From the NCBI RefSeq assembly GCF_963975415.1, contig NZ_CAXBGN010000010.1:123491-187490 (forward strand): a stretch of DNA of 64,000 bases, in the 5' to 3' direction. The translations under genes and the position numbers were made by a program. Under the pieces are notes generated by a model that did no database searches, was not told where the DNA came from, and saw only the letters and a program-made list of their open reading frames with translations. This document shows, piece after piece, positions 18,268 through 27,516 of this stretch; the first letter of the stretch is position 1; every line of letters starts with the position of its first letter. This DNA is from Kriegella sp963975415 (GTDB taxonomy: Bacteria; Bacteroidota; Bacteroidia; Flavobacteriales; Flavobacteriaceae).

Positions 18268-19542
18268 CTAATCGATAAATAGGTTTGGCAAGACTAGTGA
18301 AAACCATGGGAAAAGGGTCACTAGGATCAATACCACGAAACTGACCAGCAAAAAGGGCAGACCGGCCTTACTTACCTCCCCGATCGATATCTTTCCAATA
18401 CTGGAGGCGACAAAAAGGCAAACCCCAACAGGTGGAGTGGTCAGGCCAATGATCAAATTCAAAACCGCAATTACCGCAAAATGAATGGGGTCGACATCGA
18501 CGGCAAGGGCTACCTTCAATAAAATAGGAAACAAAATAAGCAGGGCCGCAATGGTTTCCATAAATGTGCCTACGACGATCAACAACAAATTGATGAGTAG
18601 CAAGACGACGTATTTATTGTCAGTAAAACCTAAAATTTCGTTAGATATGCTTTGTGGAATTTGTTCCGTAATCAGAATGTAGCCAAAAAGGTTTGCAAAA
18701 CCGACGAGGACCATAAGGCTTGCGGAAGTCTTCATACTGTCAAGTAAAATGACCTGAATGTTTTTAAAATTCAGTTTTTTGTAAACAAATTTGCCGATAA
18801 CCAAAGCATAAACCACCGCTATGATAGACGCTTCCGTTGGTGTAAAAATACCTCCTATAATTCCGTAAAGGATGATAAAGGTCATCAATAATGACCAAAA
18901 GGTGTCGACAAAACCCCGAGCCACTTCTTTTAAACTGCTGCGCTTATGTTTGGGATATTTCTTCTTCTTCGAAATAAAATAGGCCGTGAACAAAAGGCCG
19001 ACCCCCAATAACAACCCGGGAAGCGCACCGGCCAAGAACAACTTCCCTACGGATAGGCCACTCAAGGTTGCAGCGATAATCATAGGCACACTTGGAGGTA
19101 TTATCGGTCCAATGGTAGAACTGGCCGCGGTAACCGCACAGGAAAAACCAGTGTCATAGCCTTCTTTTTTCATCGCAGGAATCATAATCGACCCCATACT
19201 TGCCGTATCGGAAATAGCCGTTCCCGAAATTCCTGCAAAGAGCATCGAGGCTCCAATATTCACTAATGAAAGTCCTCCACGAATGTGGCCCAACAAGTGG
19301 TTGCAGAATTTGATAATTTTTTCGGTAAGTCCACCCCGGTTCATCAAATTGCCCGCCATAATAAACCCTGGTACACTCAACAGCACGAATACATCAATAC
19401 CCGAGTACATCTTCATCGGAACAATAATAAGCGGGACTCCCTTTACCAACAAATAACTCAAACAAGACAATCCCAAGGCGAAAGCAATAGGAAATCGGAG
19501 TATCAGACTTAGCACAAAAACGATAACCAGTATCCAAATCAT
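18268..19542 (-). CDS. dctM: TRAP transporter large permease
   Basis: The large membrane subunit has about 424 residues and around 12 hydrophobic segments. Conserved DctM patterns include IPGFIMAGNLMN-like VPGFIMAGNLMN, GISGTAISDTASMGSIMIPA, SSTIGPIIPPSVPM and NLIIGLTTPPVGV. It uses the sodium or proton gradient to move a substrate delivered by the binding protein. I start at the ATG at 19542, which overlaps the DctQ stop codon as ATGA. The preceding genes in the operon are the binding protein and DctQ. TRAP substrates are usually small carboxylates, including sugar acids and hydroxy acids, which agrees with the neighbouring amidohydrolase and PLP enzyme. Confidence 0.95.
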   Translation of the reverse strand: MIWILVIVFVLSLILRFPIAFALGLSCLSYLLVKGVPLIIVPMKMYSGIDVFVLLSVPGFIMAGNLMNRGGLTEKIIKFCNHLLGHIRGGLSLVNIGASMLFAGISGTAISDTASMGSIMIPAMKKEGYDTGFSCAVTAASSTIGPIIPPSVPMIIAATLSGLSVGKLFLAGALPGLLLGVGLLFTAYFISKKKKYPKHKRSSLKEVARGFVDTFWSLLMTFIILYGIIGGIFTPTEASIIAVVYALVIGKFVYKKLNFKNIQVILLDSMKTSASLMVLVGFANLFGYILITEQIPQSISNEILGFTDNKYVVLLLINLLLIVVGTFMETIAALLILFPILLKVALAVDVDPIHFAVIAVLNLIIGLTTPPVGVCLFVASSIGKISIGEVSKAGLPFLLVSFVVLILVTLFPWFSLVLPNLFID

Positions 19543-20003
19543 AGTTTTGTGGTTTTGTATATCTTTCGGATTTTCCTCCACAGATAGTAACTGATAGACG
19601 TTGCCATAATAAACATACTAATGAACGCCAAGCCCATATTAAAGCCCATACTCGGAGATTTTTCAGGAATTCCCAAGATTATGAATTGTATGGAATAAAA
19701 GGCCATAACCAGAAAAAGAAGCAACGTAACTATAGGAATGGCTACGTTCAAAATTTTCTTCAATCGCGCAGAAAAACGGTTATAGAACATATCGAGGTGT
19801 ACGTAAAACTCATTCTTCATGGCCAGACCTGCAGCAAACGACATGGCATAAATAAAGAATAGTCGGGATGCTTCTTCCGTCCATGATGGCGTATCAAAAG
19901 GCGAAAAACGACAAAAAATCTGAAGTAATACCGTTGCCATTAACCCCCAGGTACTCAAGAGGGTCCCAATTTTGAGCAGACGCCCTATTGTTTTATATAG
20001 CAT
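19539..20003 (-). CDS. dctQ: TRAP transporter small permease
   Basis: The 154-residue membrane protein has four hydrophobic helices and the DctQ-type motif PSWTEEASRLFFIYAMSFAA. It forms the membrane complex with DctM. I prefer the ATG at 20003 to the GTG at 20006. The start overlaps the 3' end of the binding-protein gene by 11 bp, and the stop overlaps the DctM start, so all three are tightly coupled in translation. Confidence 0.93.
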   Translation of the reverse strand: MLYKTIGRLLKIGTLLSTWGLMATVLLQIFCRFSPFDTPSWTEEASRLFFIYAMSFAAGLAMKNEFYVHLDMFYNRFSARLKKILNVAIPIVTLLLFLVMAFYSIQFIILGIPEKSPSMGFNMGLAFISMFIMATSISYYLWRKIRKIYKTTKL

Positions 20004-21003
20004 CACCTTTTTCTTGTTTCAGTTCGTCATAGATTTTCTGCATTTCTGGGGAAAGGCTTTCGTAAATGGCCTGTTCACATTTTTTTGAGAAGGCTTCCTT
20101 ATCCACTTCGATAAATTGCATACCATCAGCCTTTAATTCTTTTTGTACACTTTTTTCATTTTCAAGAAAAAGACGGTGCTCGTAAGCCTGCATTTCTTTA
20201 CCGGCCTGCAGAAAAATTTCTTGAAGGTCAGGGGGTAATTTTTGAAACTGTTTTTCTCCTACAACCGGATATACCCAACTTATGACGTGGCCTGTCAAAT
20301 TCAAGTATTTTTGCACTTCAGAAAACCCTGCGTTGTTGATCATGGCAAACGGATTTTCCTGTGCCTCAATGGTACCCTGTTGTAACGACGTGAATACTTC
20401 GGAAAATGCCATGGGAGTCGGTTTTGCGCCCAAAGCGCTCCATGTGGTTACAAAGGCCGGCACGTTGGGCACTCTTATAATCAATCCCTTTAAATCATCG
20501 GGATGCCGTATTGGTCTGTTGGAAGTCAAATGTCTTGGCCCTCGTTCAAAATGCCCCAGGGCCCGAAGTCCTGCTTTTTTAATCATTTCATCTTCCATCA
20601 ATTTTCCGACCGGACCTTGAATATAACGGTTCATATCGGTTGAGTCTTGCATCAAAAAGGGAAGCTCACAAAAGGTAGCCGCCTCAAACCAATTGGTTAA
20701 CGTAGATCCCGTGGTCGTCATATCGATTACTTCCGCCTGTATCAAACGAATGGCTTCGATTTCTTTGGCCAACTGTTCCGAGGGATAGAGTTCGACCTTG
20801 ATACGTCCTTCAGAGCGTTCTTCTAGAATTTCACCGAAATAGGCAAAGGCCTTGAACCAGGTATGTTCTTCATTGACAAGCAGTGCCGTTCGCAGTAAAA
20901 ATTCGGGTTCTTCCTTAGGGCTGCAACCGCTCAGGACCAAGAAAAGAAAAATTAGATGGCAGCATCGTCTTGCGGTATGTTTGGTCTTTATACTGATACT
21001 CAT
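19993..21003 (-). CDS. dctP: TRAP transporter substrate-binding lipoprotein
   Basis: The 336-residue DctP-family binding protein is anchored as a lipoprotein (lipobox LVLSGC). Family patterns are EILEERSEGRIKVELYPSEQ near residue 60, VEAIRLIQ-like EAIRLIQAEVIDMTTTG, and LKGLIIRVPNVPAFV with the Arg that normally pairs with the substrate carboxylate. The ATG at 21003 is chosen because the signal peptide follows it; the longer frame from 21048 overlaps the RidA gene. Lipid anchoring is unusual for DctP proteins of Proteobacteria but not rare in Bacteroidota. The presumed ligand is a carboxylate, from the conserved Arg. Confidence 0.92.
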   Translation of the reverse strand: MSISIKTKHTARRCCHLIFLFLVLSGCSPKEEPEFLLRTALLVNEEHTWFKAFAYFGEILEERSEGRIKVELYPSEQLAKEIEAIRLIQAEVIDMTTTGSTLTNWFEAATFCELPFLMQDSTDMNRYIQGPVGKLMEDEMIKKAGLRALGHFERGPRHLTSNRPIRHPDDLKGLIIRVPNVPAFVTTWSALGAKPTPMAFSEVFTSLQQGTIEAQENPFAMINNAGFSEVQKYLNLTGHVISWVYPVVGEKQFQKLPPDLQEIFLQAGKEMQAYEHRLFLENEKSVQKELKADGMQFIEVDKEAFSKKCEQAIYESLSPEMQKIYDELKQEKGDAI

Positions 21004-21044
21004 GGTGGTTAACAGCGCATTTCTAGCGTGAAAACCAAATATAA

Positions 21045-21626
21045 TCAATTTCCGTAGACCTCGACAATCATCTCAATTTCTACGGCAATATCCCCGGGCA
21101 ACGAGCCCATACCTACCGCTGCCCTGGCATGTTTTCCATTTTCGCCAAAGACATCCACCATAGTATCCGAAAAACCGTTTATGACCTTTGGATGGTCCGT
21201 AAAGTCAGAGGTTGCGTTGACCATACCCAATACCTTTACAACACGTTTAACTTTATTTAAATTACCCAATTCGACCTTTAATACCGATAGCTGATTGATG
21301 GCCGTCACCTTTGCTGCCTCGTACCCTTGTTCTATGGTCAGCTCAGTACCGACTTTTCCCGTGATGTTTTCGCCATTGGCCTGCAATGGCCCCTTGCCCG
21401 ATAGAAAAATCAGGTTTCCCGTTCGAACTGCATTCACATAATTCGCTACCGGCGCCGAAGGTGTACGGAGCGTTATACCCAACTGCTGCAGGTTTGCCTC
21501 GGGATCATAATTTATATCGGCAGACTCAATAGGCGTGGTTATGCTTTTTGTCTGCTCGGTATGTTCCGGTTCTGTTTTACAGGAAATAAAAGCAATACAC
21601 AGTAATCCTAAAAAAGAAATCCTCAT
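21045..21626 (-). CDS. RidA-family lipoprotein
   Basis: The 193-residue protein has a lipoprotein signal (IAFISC, Cys about 16) followed by a full RidA/YjgF domain. Seen are NLIFLSGKGPLQANGE, EQGYEAAKVTAINQLSVLK and KHARAAVGMGSLPGDIAVEI. The Arg in HARAAVG matches the catalytic Arg of RidA enamine/imine deaminases. RidA proteins hydrolyse reactive 2-aminoacrylate-type intermediates released by PLP lyases and normally work in the cytoplasm, so an exported copy is notable. It lies between the TRAP binding-protein gene and the gene for a Tat-type PLP enzyme, which points to imine quenching in the periplasm. Confidence 0.9.
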   Translation of the reverse strand: MRISFLGLLCIAFISCKTEPEHTEQTKSITTPIESADINYDPEANLQQLGITLRTPSAPVANYVNAVRTGNLIFLSGKGPLQANGENITGKVGTELTIEQGYEAAKVTAINQLSVLKVELGNLNKVKRVVKVLGMVNATSDFTDHPKVINGFSDTMVDVFGENGKHARAAVGMGSLPGDIAVEIEMIVEVYGN

Positions 21627-21653
21627 AAAAAAGTTATTTTATCATTGGTGTTA

Positions 21654-22868
21654 TTAAGCATTCGACAGTACTTCTTTTACCCGTTGGGCCACCGTACGTT
21701 CCTGACCCGGCTCCATCATCCAGGTGGTAATACCCACCTCTTCCTTACCTCCTACCGTTTCTATCGACGGATGCCCATCACGTAACCGTTTCCGCATTTC
21801 ATCTTTTGTAATCTTTACCACACTTTCGTCCCATTTAATACGTAAACTAGGAACATGGTTCGCGTGCGGAGGAACATGAATTTCTGTTTCCACGCCTTTC
21901 ACGGTCAGTGCGCTATCGCTAATCAATTTAATTTGATTTTCCCAGAGCTCCCATTCCTTTTTATGGTCTTTCGCCAAGTACACTTCCAAAGCGGCCAACA
22001 TGCCCAATACTTCCTCTTTGTTCACTTTCATTCCACGGGCAATGGTGGTTCCCCGGGGTGGGGTATGCAGGCGCGCGGCCTCGATATATTTTCGTTTGCC
22101 CAAAAGGAGTCCTGCGCTTTGAGGCCCCCTAATACCCTTACCACCCGAAAAAGCAACAAGATCAAAGCCCATTTTGGTGAATTTAAAAAGGTTTTCTACG
22201 GGTGGAACGTCGGCCGCACAATCAATAAATGTCGGAATTCCATGTTTTCTTCCCAGAGCCACAAACCCTTCACGATCTATTTCTCCCAAATCGGTATTAG
22301 CATTTAGAAACCAGAGCATGGCCGTGTTCTTATTGATTGCCCTTTCAAGGTCTTTAGCCGATTTTACCTGTACCAATTTAGCACCGGTATTGATTAAGGC
22401 ATGGGTGTACCCAATATCGTGGGCCTCTTGCACGATGACCTCATCTTTAAGCCCAGTTGTATCGGGGAGTTGTGCCACCTTTTCTGTATCCATACCACAC
22501 ATAACCCCTGCAAGTCCGATTGTCATGGCCCCAAAGGCACCCGAAGATACGGTCGCGTACTCACACTCTAAAAGTTGGGCGATACGATCACCAACCTTGT
22601 CGTGTAATTCGTCTAGGTTCACATATTCTGTAGCCCCATAGTTAATCGCATCGGTTACTTCCTTTCGCATTAAGGATCCTGTCATGGAAGTGTAGGTACC
22701 CGCAGCATTAATAAACGTACGAAGACCAAGCTCTTTAAAAAAATCACGGGCAATCGGTTTGACAATCGCTTCTTCGACGGTATTTGCCGTTAACATACCC
22801 GGACCTAGTATTCCCCCAACAAAGGGAAGGGCCGATAGCGTTTTAAGTACTTTTCTTCTACTACTCAT
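21654..22868 (-). CDS. SelA-like PLP-dependent enzyme with Tat-type signal
   Basis: The 404-residue fold-I PLP enzyme is related to L-seryl-tRNA selenium transferase and the D-glucosaminate-6-phosphate ammonia-lyase (DgaE) group. The likely PLP Lys is in LVAFSGGKGIRGPQ (about residue 245), preceded by the PLP-binding Asp in IPTFIDCAADVPP. The N-terminus SRRKVLKTLSALPFVGG is a twin-arginine signal (Tat), which exports folded, cofactor-loaded proteins. No tRNA-binding extension or selenium genes are present, so selenocysteine synthesis is unlikely. With two RidA genes on either side, ammonia elimination from an amino or amino-sugar acid in the periplasm is the best reading, but the substrate is unknown. 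Confidence 0.85.
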   Translation of the reverse strand: MSSRRKVLKTLSALPFVGGILGPGMLTANTVEEAIVKPIARDFFKELGLRTFINAAGTYTSMTGSLMRKEVTDAINYGATEYVNLDELHDKVGDRIAQLLECEYATVSSGAFGAMTIGLAGVMCGMDTEKVAQLPDTTGLKDEVIVQEAHDIGYTHALINTGAKLVQVKSAKDLERAINKNTAMLWFLNANTDLGEIDREGFVALGRKHGIPTFIDCAADVPPVENLFKFTKMGFDLVAFSGGKGIRGPQSAGLLLGKRKYIEAARLHTPPRGTTIARGMKVNKEEVLGMLAALEVYLAKDHKKEWELWENQIKLISDSALTVKGVETEIHVPPHANHVPSLRIKWDESVVKITKDEMRKRLRDGHPSIETVGGKEEVGITTWMMEPGQERTVAQRVKEVLSNA

Positions 22869-22889
22869 AATTTCCGATTTTAGCCATTA

Positions 22890-23369
22890 CTAATCCAATG
22901 AAGCAATACAATCCATTTCTACCAACGAACTACCAGGCACACCGCCATAGGTTGCCACCGTAGTTCGCACGGGCGGATTCTTTCCGAATCTCCCCCGAAA
23001 CACTTCGTTCATGCCTTTGTAATCGGCCAAGTCGGCCAAGTAGACATTTACCTTCATCACTTTTTCCATGGAAGAGCCATTGCGCTCCAATTCCTTTTGA
23101 AGTTCTTGCAGCACAATTTCAGTATGTGCTTTTATCTCATAAGGTTCTACATGTGCCCCTTTTCCTGCAATATAAAGGGTATTCCCATGTTTGACAGCCC
23201 CCGAAAACAATGGGATATCTTGATCCATTACGATGTCACCCACCACTTCTTTTTTGGGTCTTTTTTCATTTTTACCCATTGCACTGGCCGTACCGATACC
23301 GAACAATGCTGCTAGACCCATTCCTATTTGTTTGAATGATGCTCTTCTTGTAGTTGTTTTGTTTTTCAT
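22890..23369 (-). CDS. RidA-family protein with Tat-type signal
   Basis: This second exported RidA protein has 159 residues. The N-terminus TTRRASFKQIGMGLAALFG is a twin-arginine signal, and the domain shows HGNTLYIAGKGAHVEP, VLQELQKELERNGSSMEKVM and PPVRTTVATYGGVPGSSLVE. The Arg in PVRTTV is in the catalytic position of RidA. It lies 21 bp upstream of the Tat-type SelA-like gene. With the RidA lipoprotein on the other side, the operon has two deaminases around one PLP enzyme, all predicted outside the cytoplasm. Confidence 0.9.
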   Translation of the reverse strand: MKNKTTTRRASFKQIGMGLAALFGIGTASAMGKNEKRPKKEVVGDIVMDQDIPLFSGAVKHGNTLYIAGKGAHVEPYEIKAHTEIVLQELQKELERNGSSMEKVMKVNVYLADLADYKGMNEVFRGRFGKNPPVRTTVATYGGVPGSSLVEMDCIASLD

Positions 23370-23428
23370 CTTCGTGTTCCTTTTAAATTAAATTATTTTG
23401 ATTCAATATATACAAAATTCGACCTGGT

Positions 23429-24679
23429 TTATTCGTTCCAATTTGAGGCGGCCAAGCCATTCAGGTCATAGACCACCTTACCATCACGAATGGTCATTTC
23501 ACATTCCAATCTTCTATCTCCTTTCATTTTCTTGCCTTGGGTATCAATAAAACCAAAATCGCCTTCCCTCAAATTTAAAAGGGTAACATCGGCAACGGCG
23601 CCGACCGAAAGATGTCCCAGATCGGTACGCTTTATGATCTGTGCCGGGTTCCAGGTGACGGTGGCGATGATTTCATGCACCGGCATATTCATATTTACAA
23701 ATTTCGACATGATATTGATGATGTCTTTCATACCCCCGTTCATACTTCCCGTGTGTAGATCAGTACTGATCGAGTTCGGCTTAAAACCTTGTTGTAGCGC
23801 CGGTACGGCCTGTTCAAACACAAAGCTGCCACCGCCATGGCCTACGTCGAATATAATGCCCCTTTTTTGTGCGGCAAAAACAAAATCGCGAACCTTCCCC
23901 CGCTCATCTACCACCGGAATCCGACCATTTACATGAGCATAGGCATGGGTAAAAATATCGCCTGGTCGCAGTTTTTCCATAAACAATTTTTCGATAGATA
24001 GTTCGGGATCACTTCCTCCAAAGTCAATCATTACTGGAATGTCGGCCAACCGACCCGCTTCTACCGCCCGTTCGGTCGGTGTCCAATCAAATCCGCTATA
24101 ATGCGCCAGTTTTACGCCGACGATAATCCCGGGGTGCTGCTTAGCTACCAGAGCCGTAAGTTTGGGACTCATATCATCAATGTTCTGTTCTATGGCCCCC
24201 CCTTTCATGCCAGACCCTACAATATTTAAAAAGGAAAGCACCCTGGTCTTCGACCGGTCGATAGTCTGTTCCTTAAAAATTCTAAAATTACGCCACCCTG
24301 CACCCCCGACATCTACGATAGTGGTAACGCCGCTTCGAAAACTAAAACCATCGGGTGGTAAAGCCGTAAAACTGTTACTGAGATAGGCATCGGGTTCCGT
24401 ACCATGAAAATTATGGCTGTGGATGTCGATTAATCCCGGGCTCACCAAAAGTCCGTTTGCATCAATCACCTTCGTCGCTTGACTTTGAGGAATATTGGCG
24501 TCGACTTTTGCAATCTTTCCGTCTTTTATGGCAACATCCATCATTTTATCAATGCCGTTCTTGGCGTCAACAACTTTGCCTCCCTTAATCAAGATATCGA
24601 AATTTTGAGCCCACAGGGTAGCTGAACCAATACACAAAAACAGCATGGTTGCCAGACAATGTTTTGTAAATGCTTTCAT
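23429..24679 (-). CDS. Secreted amidohydrolase/deacetylase (COG3964-like)
   Basis: The 416-residue amidohydrolase-superfamily protein has a Sec signal (1-24, SATLWAQ). Metal-site motifs are GLIDIHSHNFHG (HxH), the candidate carboxylated Lys in IIVGVKLAHYSG, GDIFTHAYAHVNG, FDVGHGGGSF and the Asp in STDLHTGS. These fit the COG3964 branch once annotated as dihydroorotase. Characterised members, as I recall, hydrolyse acetylated (R)-2-hydroxy acids, and members are often encoded beside SelA-like PLP enzymes, as here. Expected role: removing an acyl group before the PLP step. The gene starts the group of RidA, SelA-like, RidA and TRAP genes. Confidence 0.85.
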   Translation of the reverse strand: MKAFTKHCLATMLFLCIGSATLWAQNFDILIKGGKVVDAKNGIDKMMDVAIKDGKIAKVDANIPQSQATKVIDANGLLVSPGLIDIHSHNFHGTEPDAYLSNSFTALPPDGFSFRSGVTTIVDVGGAGWRNFRIFKEQTIDRSKTRVLSFLNIVGSGMKGGAIEQNIDDMSPKLTALVAKQHPGIIVGVKLAHYSGFDWTPTERAVEAGRLADIPVMIDFGGSDPELSIEKLFMEKLRPGDIFTHAYAHVNGRIPVVDERGKVRDFVFAAQKRGIIFDVGHGGGSFVFEQAVPALQQGFKPNSISTDLHTGSMNGGMKDIINIMSKFVNMNMPVHEIIATVTWNPAQIIKRTDLGHLSVGAVADVTLLNLREGDFGFIDTQGKKMKGDRRLECEMTIRDGKVVYDLNGLAASNWNE

Positions 24680-24724
24680 AGTATATTCTTTGTTGGATAA
24701 GGGTTATTTTTTCACTACTTCACT

Positions 24725-26458
24725 TTAATTGGTCTTTTCTCTAATCGAATTTCTTATTTTACTGATTTCATGTACTTCTATGGCACTCGCATCATTTCCA
24801 AAATTGGAACGAATATATGTAAGTACGCCACTGATTTCTTTATCACTCAAAAAGCTGTGTTGCGGCATTACCCCATTATATGCTTCCCCATTGATTTCAA
24901 TACTTCCTTCCATACCTTCCAGTATTATTTTGATCAACCGTTCTTTATCCCCCGAGACCCAATCAGTATTGGCAAGTGGCGGAAACCTCCCTGGCGCCCC
25001 TCGCCCATCTTTTTGATGACAAGTACTGCAATAGGTGTAATAGGTGGCCTCCCCTTGGGAAGAAGCATTTCTACCAAGATTGTCATTAACCTTATCCGGA
25101 GTGCGTATGTGCGTCGCTGTTTTTCTTTTTTCCATTTTTGCGAGTTCCTCCTTACCGAAAGCAGCCTTGTCGCCATCAAAGGTTATTTTCCAAATCCTTC
25201 CTTTTACCGAATCGGAAAGGTACATCGCACCATCTTTATCAAATGCAATCCCCATAGGTCTGAAATGCGCATCTTTTACGCTTTCGATAGGATCAACCCC
25301 CGCAAATCCATCGGCAAAAACTTCCCAATCGCCATTGGGTGCCCCATCCTTAAAGGGCACAAAAGCGACAAAATAACCCGATTGGGGATAAGGTGCTCGG
25401 TTCGTTGACCCATGAAAGGCAATAAAGGCCCCATTTTTATATCGTTCTGGGAATTGATCCCCTTGATAAAAAACAAGGTCATTAGGCGCCCAATGCCCAG
25501 GAAACCCAATAATGGGGTCGTCAAACTCAGCACATCTACCTATAATCTCTCCATCTCCGCCATATTCGGGACCCAACACTTTTTTTCCTTGCATTTGGTC
25601 ATAGTAGCAATAAGGCCAGCCAAAATTTGATCCCTCGGTCACTCTAATAAACTCTTCTGAAGGCAACAAGGCACTTTCCCATGGGGTATATTTATTGGGA
25701 AACAACCGCAATAAATCATCTCTGCCATGCATGACAATATATAGGTTTTCATCAGCAGAATTCCAATCCATCGCCACTACACTTCTGATTCCCGATGCAT
25801 ATTTATAGCCATCTTTTTGAGTCTGACCCAATTTATTCGCATCGAACCGCCACACCCCTCCATGATGTTCTAGCTGCGGACAAGGATCCAGACCTGGAGC
25901 TCCAGGAGTTCTTTTGGGTTCTTGACAAGCATTCGAAGGAGCCCCAAAAGGAACATATAAATGACCTTCATTATCGAAAGCGATCGGTTTTCCAATGTGT
26001 TCGTGTTTGCCATGCTCGTGGTCATCGGTCACAACAACCTCCATTTCACCCTCTGGAACCATTGTTCCAGGAGTCAGTTTATACCGATACACCACCAATT
26101 CGGAGCTAAAATAAATATACCCGTTATAAATTCGCATCGCTGTCGAATAGCTCCAGCTTTGACGGGACCTATACCCCCCGAACTTTTCTATAATGTCGGC
26201 CTCACCATCATTATCGGTATCTGCAACAGCAATAACGCCAGCCTTTTCGTCTGAATTTCGAAGATTTCCGTATAAAATACCAGCATCGGAAACAGCCATA
26301 TGCCGTATTCGCTCAGGGACGCTATCTATCGCAATAACGGATTTAAAACCGTCAGGAAGTAGTAGCGTACCGTTCGAGGGTTGCTCTGCACAACGTGATA
26401 ATCCTAGGACTGCGAAAAAACATATTATCCAGACCTTTGAAAATTGGGCGAACTTCAT
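24725..26458 (-). CDS. Sorbosone-dehydrogenase-like beta-propeller with C-terminal cytochrome c, lipoprotein
   Basis: The 577-residue lipoprotein (lipobox LGLSRC, Cys about 23) has a six-bladed beta-propeller of the glucose/sorbosone dehydrogenase type (about 35-440; RSVVAMDWNSADENLY, GSNFGWPYCYYDQMQG). A c-type cytochrome domain follows, with CSTCHQKDGRGAPG (haem Cys-x-x-Cys-His near 475) and the Met ligand probably in NGVMPQH. Such proteins oxidise sugars or hydroxy compounds with PQQ or other cofactors and pass electrons to the attached haem. It is 45 bp upstream of the amidohydrolase gene on the same strand, so it probably feeds electrons from the same exported pathway into the respiratory chain. 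The substrate is unknown. Confidence 0.88.
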   Translation of the reverse strand: MKFAQFSKVWIICFFAVLGLSRCAEQPSNGTLLLPDGFKSVIAIDSVPERIRHMAVSDAGILYGNLRNSDEKAGVIAVADTDNDGEADIIEKFGGYRSRQSWSYSTAMRIYNGYIYFSSELVVYRYKLTPGTMVPEGEMEVVVTDDHEHGKHEHIGKPIAFDNEGHLYVPFGAPSNACQEPKRTPGAPGLDPCPQLEHHGGVWRFDANKLGQTQKDGYKYASGIRSVVAMDWNSADENLYIVMHGRDDLLRLFPNKYTPWESALLPSEEFIRVTEGSNFGWPYCYYDQMQGKKVLGPEYGGDGEIIGRCAEFDDPIIGFPGHWAPNDLVFYQGDQFPERYKNGAFIAFHGSTNRAPYPQSGYFVAFVPFKDGAPNGDWEVFADGFAGVDPIESVKDAHFRPMGIAFDKDGAMYLSDSVKGRIWKITFDGDKAAFGKEELAKMEKRKTATHIRTPDKVNDNLGRNASSQGEATYYTYCSTCHQKDGRGAPGRFPPLANTDWVSGDKERLIKIILEGMEGSIEINGEAYNGVMPQHSFLSDKEISGVLTYIRSNFGNDASAIEVHEISKIRNSIREKTN

Positions 26459-26686
26459 TTCATACCGATCTTACAAATTAAAGCTACGGTAACGTATCAA
26501 ACCACGCTTCGGGCATCTTCCGAGCAGAAGTCGCTCAAGCCTGCTTATTACCGTATCTGGAGGGAACTGGGATACAATGGTTAAGATAACTTACTTTCCT
26601 AATATAAACAAGGAACGAGCCTAAAAATGTGTTCGAACACACCCATTTGTCAGCTATTATTTACAAAATTTTATGAAAGCCAATAT

Positions 26687-27415
26687 TTATTCAAAAACGA
26701 CCGTTCCGAAATATTCAGGGCGGTGAAAATCAGGACGTTCCGTCTTAACCTGATTCCAGCTGAGATAATGTGCTTCCGCAGTTTTATTGCCACATTTATA
26801 GAAATTGGCTTTGGCGTGAAGCCCCTTTAATTGTAGTCCTTCATCATGTATCAGGGTTTCCGCGGGAATAACCAGAGTAATCTCCCAAGTAAACTCACCT
26901 GTACGCTCTTTAAAAGAAGTGGTTCCTAAAGTTGATTTTACCTGAATTTGTTCTTGTATCGAATGTTCATCAACAAATTGTCGGTCGCTTCTTGTCGGGC
27001 CATAGGCCAAAAGAGGTGTTCCGATACAGTTGAATTCGAAATTATAGTAATTGCCATCGGCTAGGGGGTCAAAGAAAAACTCAACGCAGCTGTCGTTCGA
27101 CACGGCACCATTGACATCAACGACTTCGGCCAAGACACTCTTCTCCTGAATATAATATTTAAGCCAAATCTGGTTGTTGCTATGTGCAATTCTGAACTGT
27201 GTCTTCGGACGATAGGGAAATGCATCCCAATTGACCAAGTCAATATCATGAAGTTCTGTTTGACTTTCGAGCAAATCAGAGACCTCTTGAAAACTGGCGA
27301 CACCCGTATGTTCAATTTCTTTTACCTTCAAGATTTTGTCGTCTTGGTTCGTGAAACCACATGCAATGCCCGTTACCCAAACACAATATACTAGTATGAA
27401 CGGTTTTAAATTCAT
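26687..27415 (-). CDS. Secreted CBM9-like domain protein
   Basis: The 242-residue protein has a signal peptide (about 1-22) and a carbohydrate-binding family 9-like beta-sandwich. Typical features are FRIAHSNNQIWLKYYIQEK, the strand SNDSCVEFFFDPLADGNYYN, GPTRSDR and FTWEITLVIPAETL. In other bacteria these domains occur alone or on glycoside hydrolases and dehydrogenases and may bind sugars or haem. The Cys in the N-terminal IACGF could act as a lipidation site, but the lipobox is weak. It stands between the sorbosone-dehydrogenase-like gene and the Planctomycete-type block and is probably cotranscribed with the latter. Confidence 0.8.
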   Translation of the reverse strand: MNLKPFILVYCVWVTGIACGFTNQDDKILKVKEIEHTGVASFQEVSDLLESQTELHDIDLVNWDAFPYRPKTQFRIAHSNNQIWLKYYIQEKSVLAEVVDVNGAVSNDSCVEFFFDPLADGNYYNFEFNCIGTPLLAYGPTRSDRQFVDEHSIQEQIQVKSTLGTTSFKERTGEFTWEITLVIPAETLIHDEGLQLKGLHAKANFYKCGNKTAEAHYLSWNQVKTERPDFHRPEYFGTVVFE

Positions 27416-27516
27416 TTTGCTGTAGCTGAAAGTACAAAAAAATCAGCTAATTCGACCTGTTGCCATGCTTTGATCAACTGATTTTCAACATTGTCTTAAA
27501 AACGTCCTTTGAACAA

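Noticed and set aside
22174..22641. 155-codon plus-strand frame across the SelA-like gene
   Set aside because: A shadow of the strong minus-strand PLP-enzyme frame.
21654..22868. Selenocysteine synthesis (SelA)
   Set aside because: There is no SelB, SelC or SelD nearby and the protein has a Tat-type export signal, so a tRNA substrate is very unlikely.
24770..25408. Long antisense frame (212 codons) across the sorbosone-dehydrogenase-like gene
   Set aside because: It lies wholly opposite a gene with clear domains and haem motif; the translation has no family-like features.
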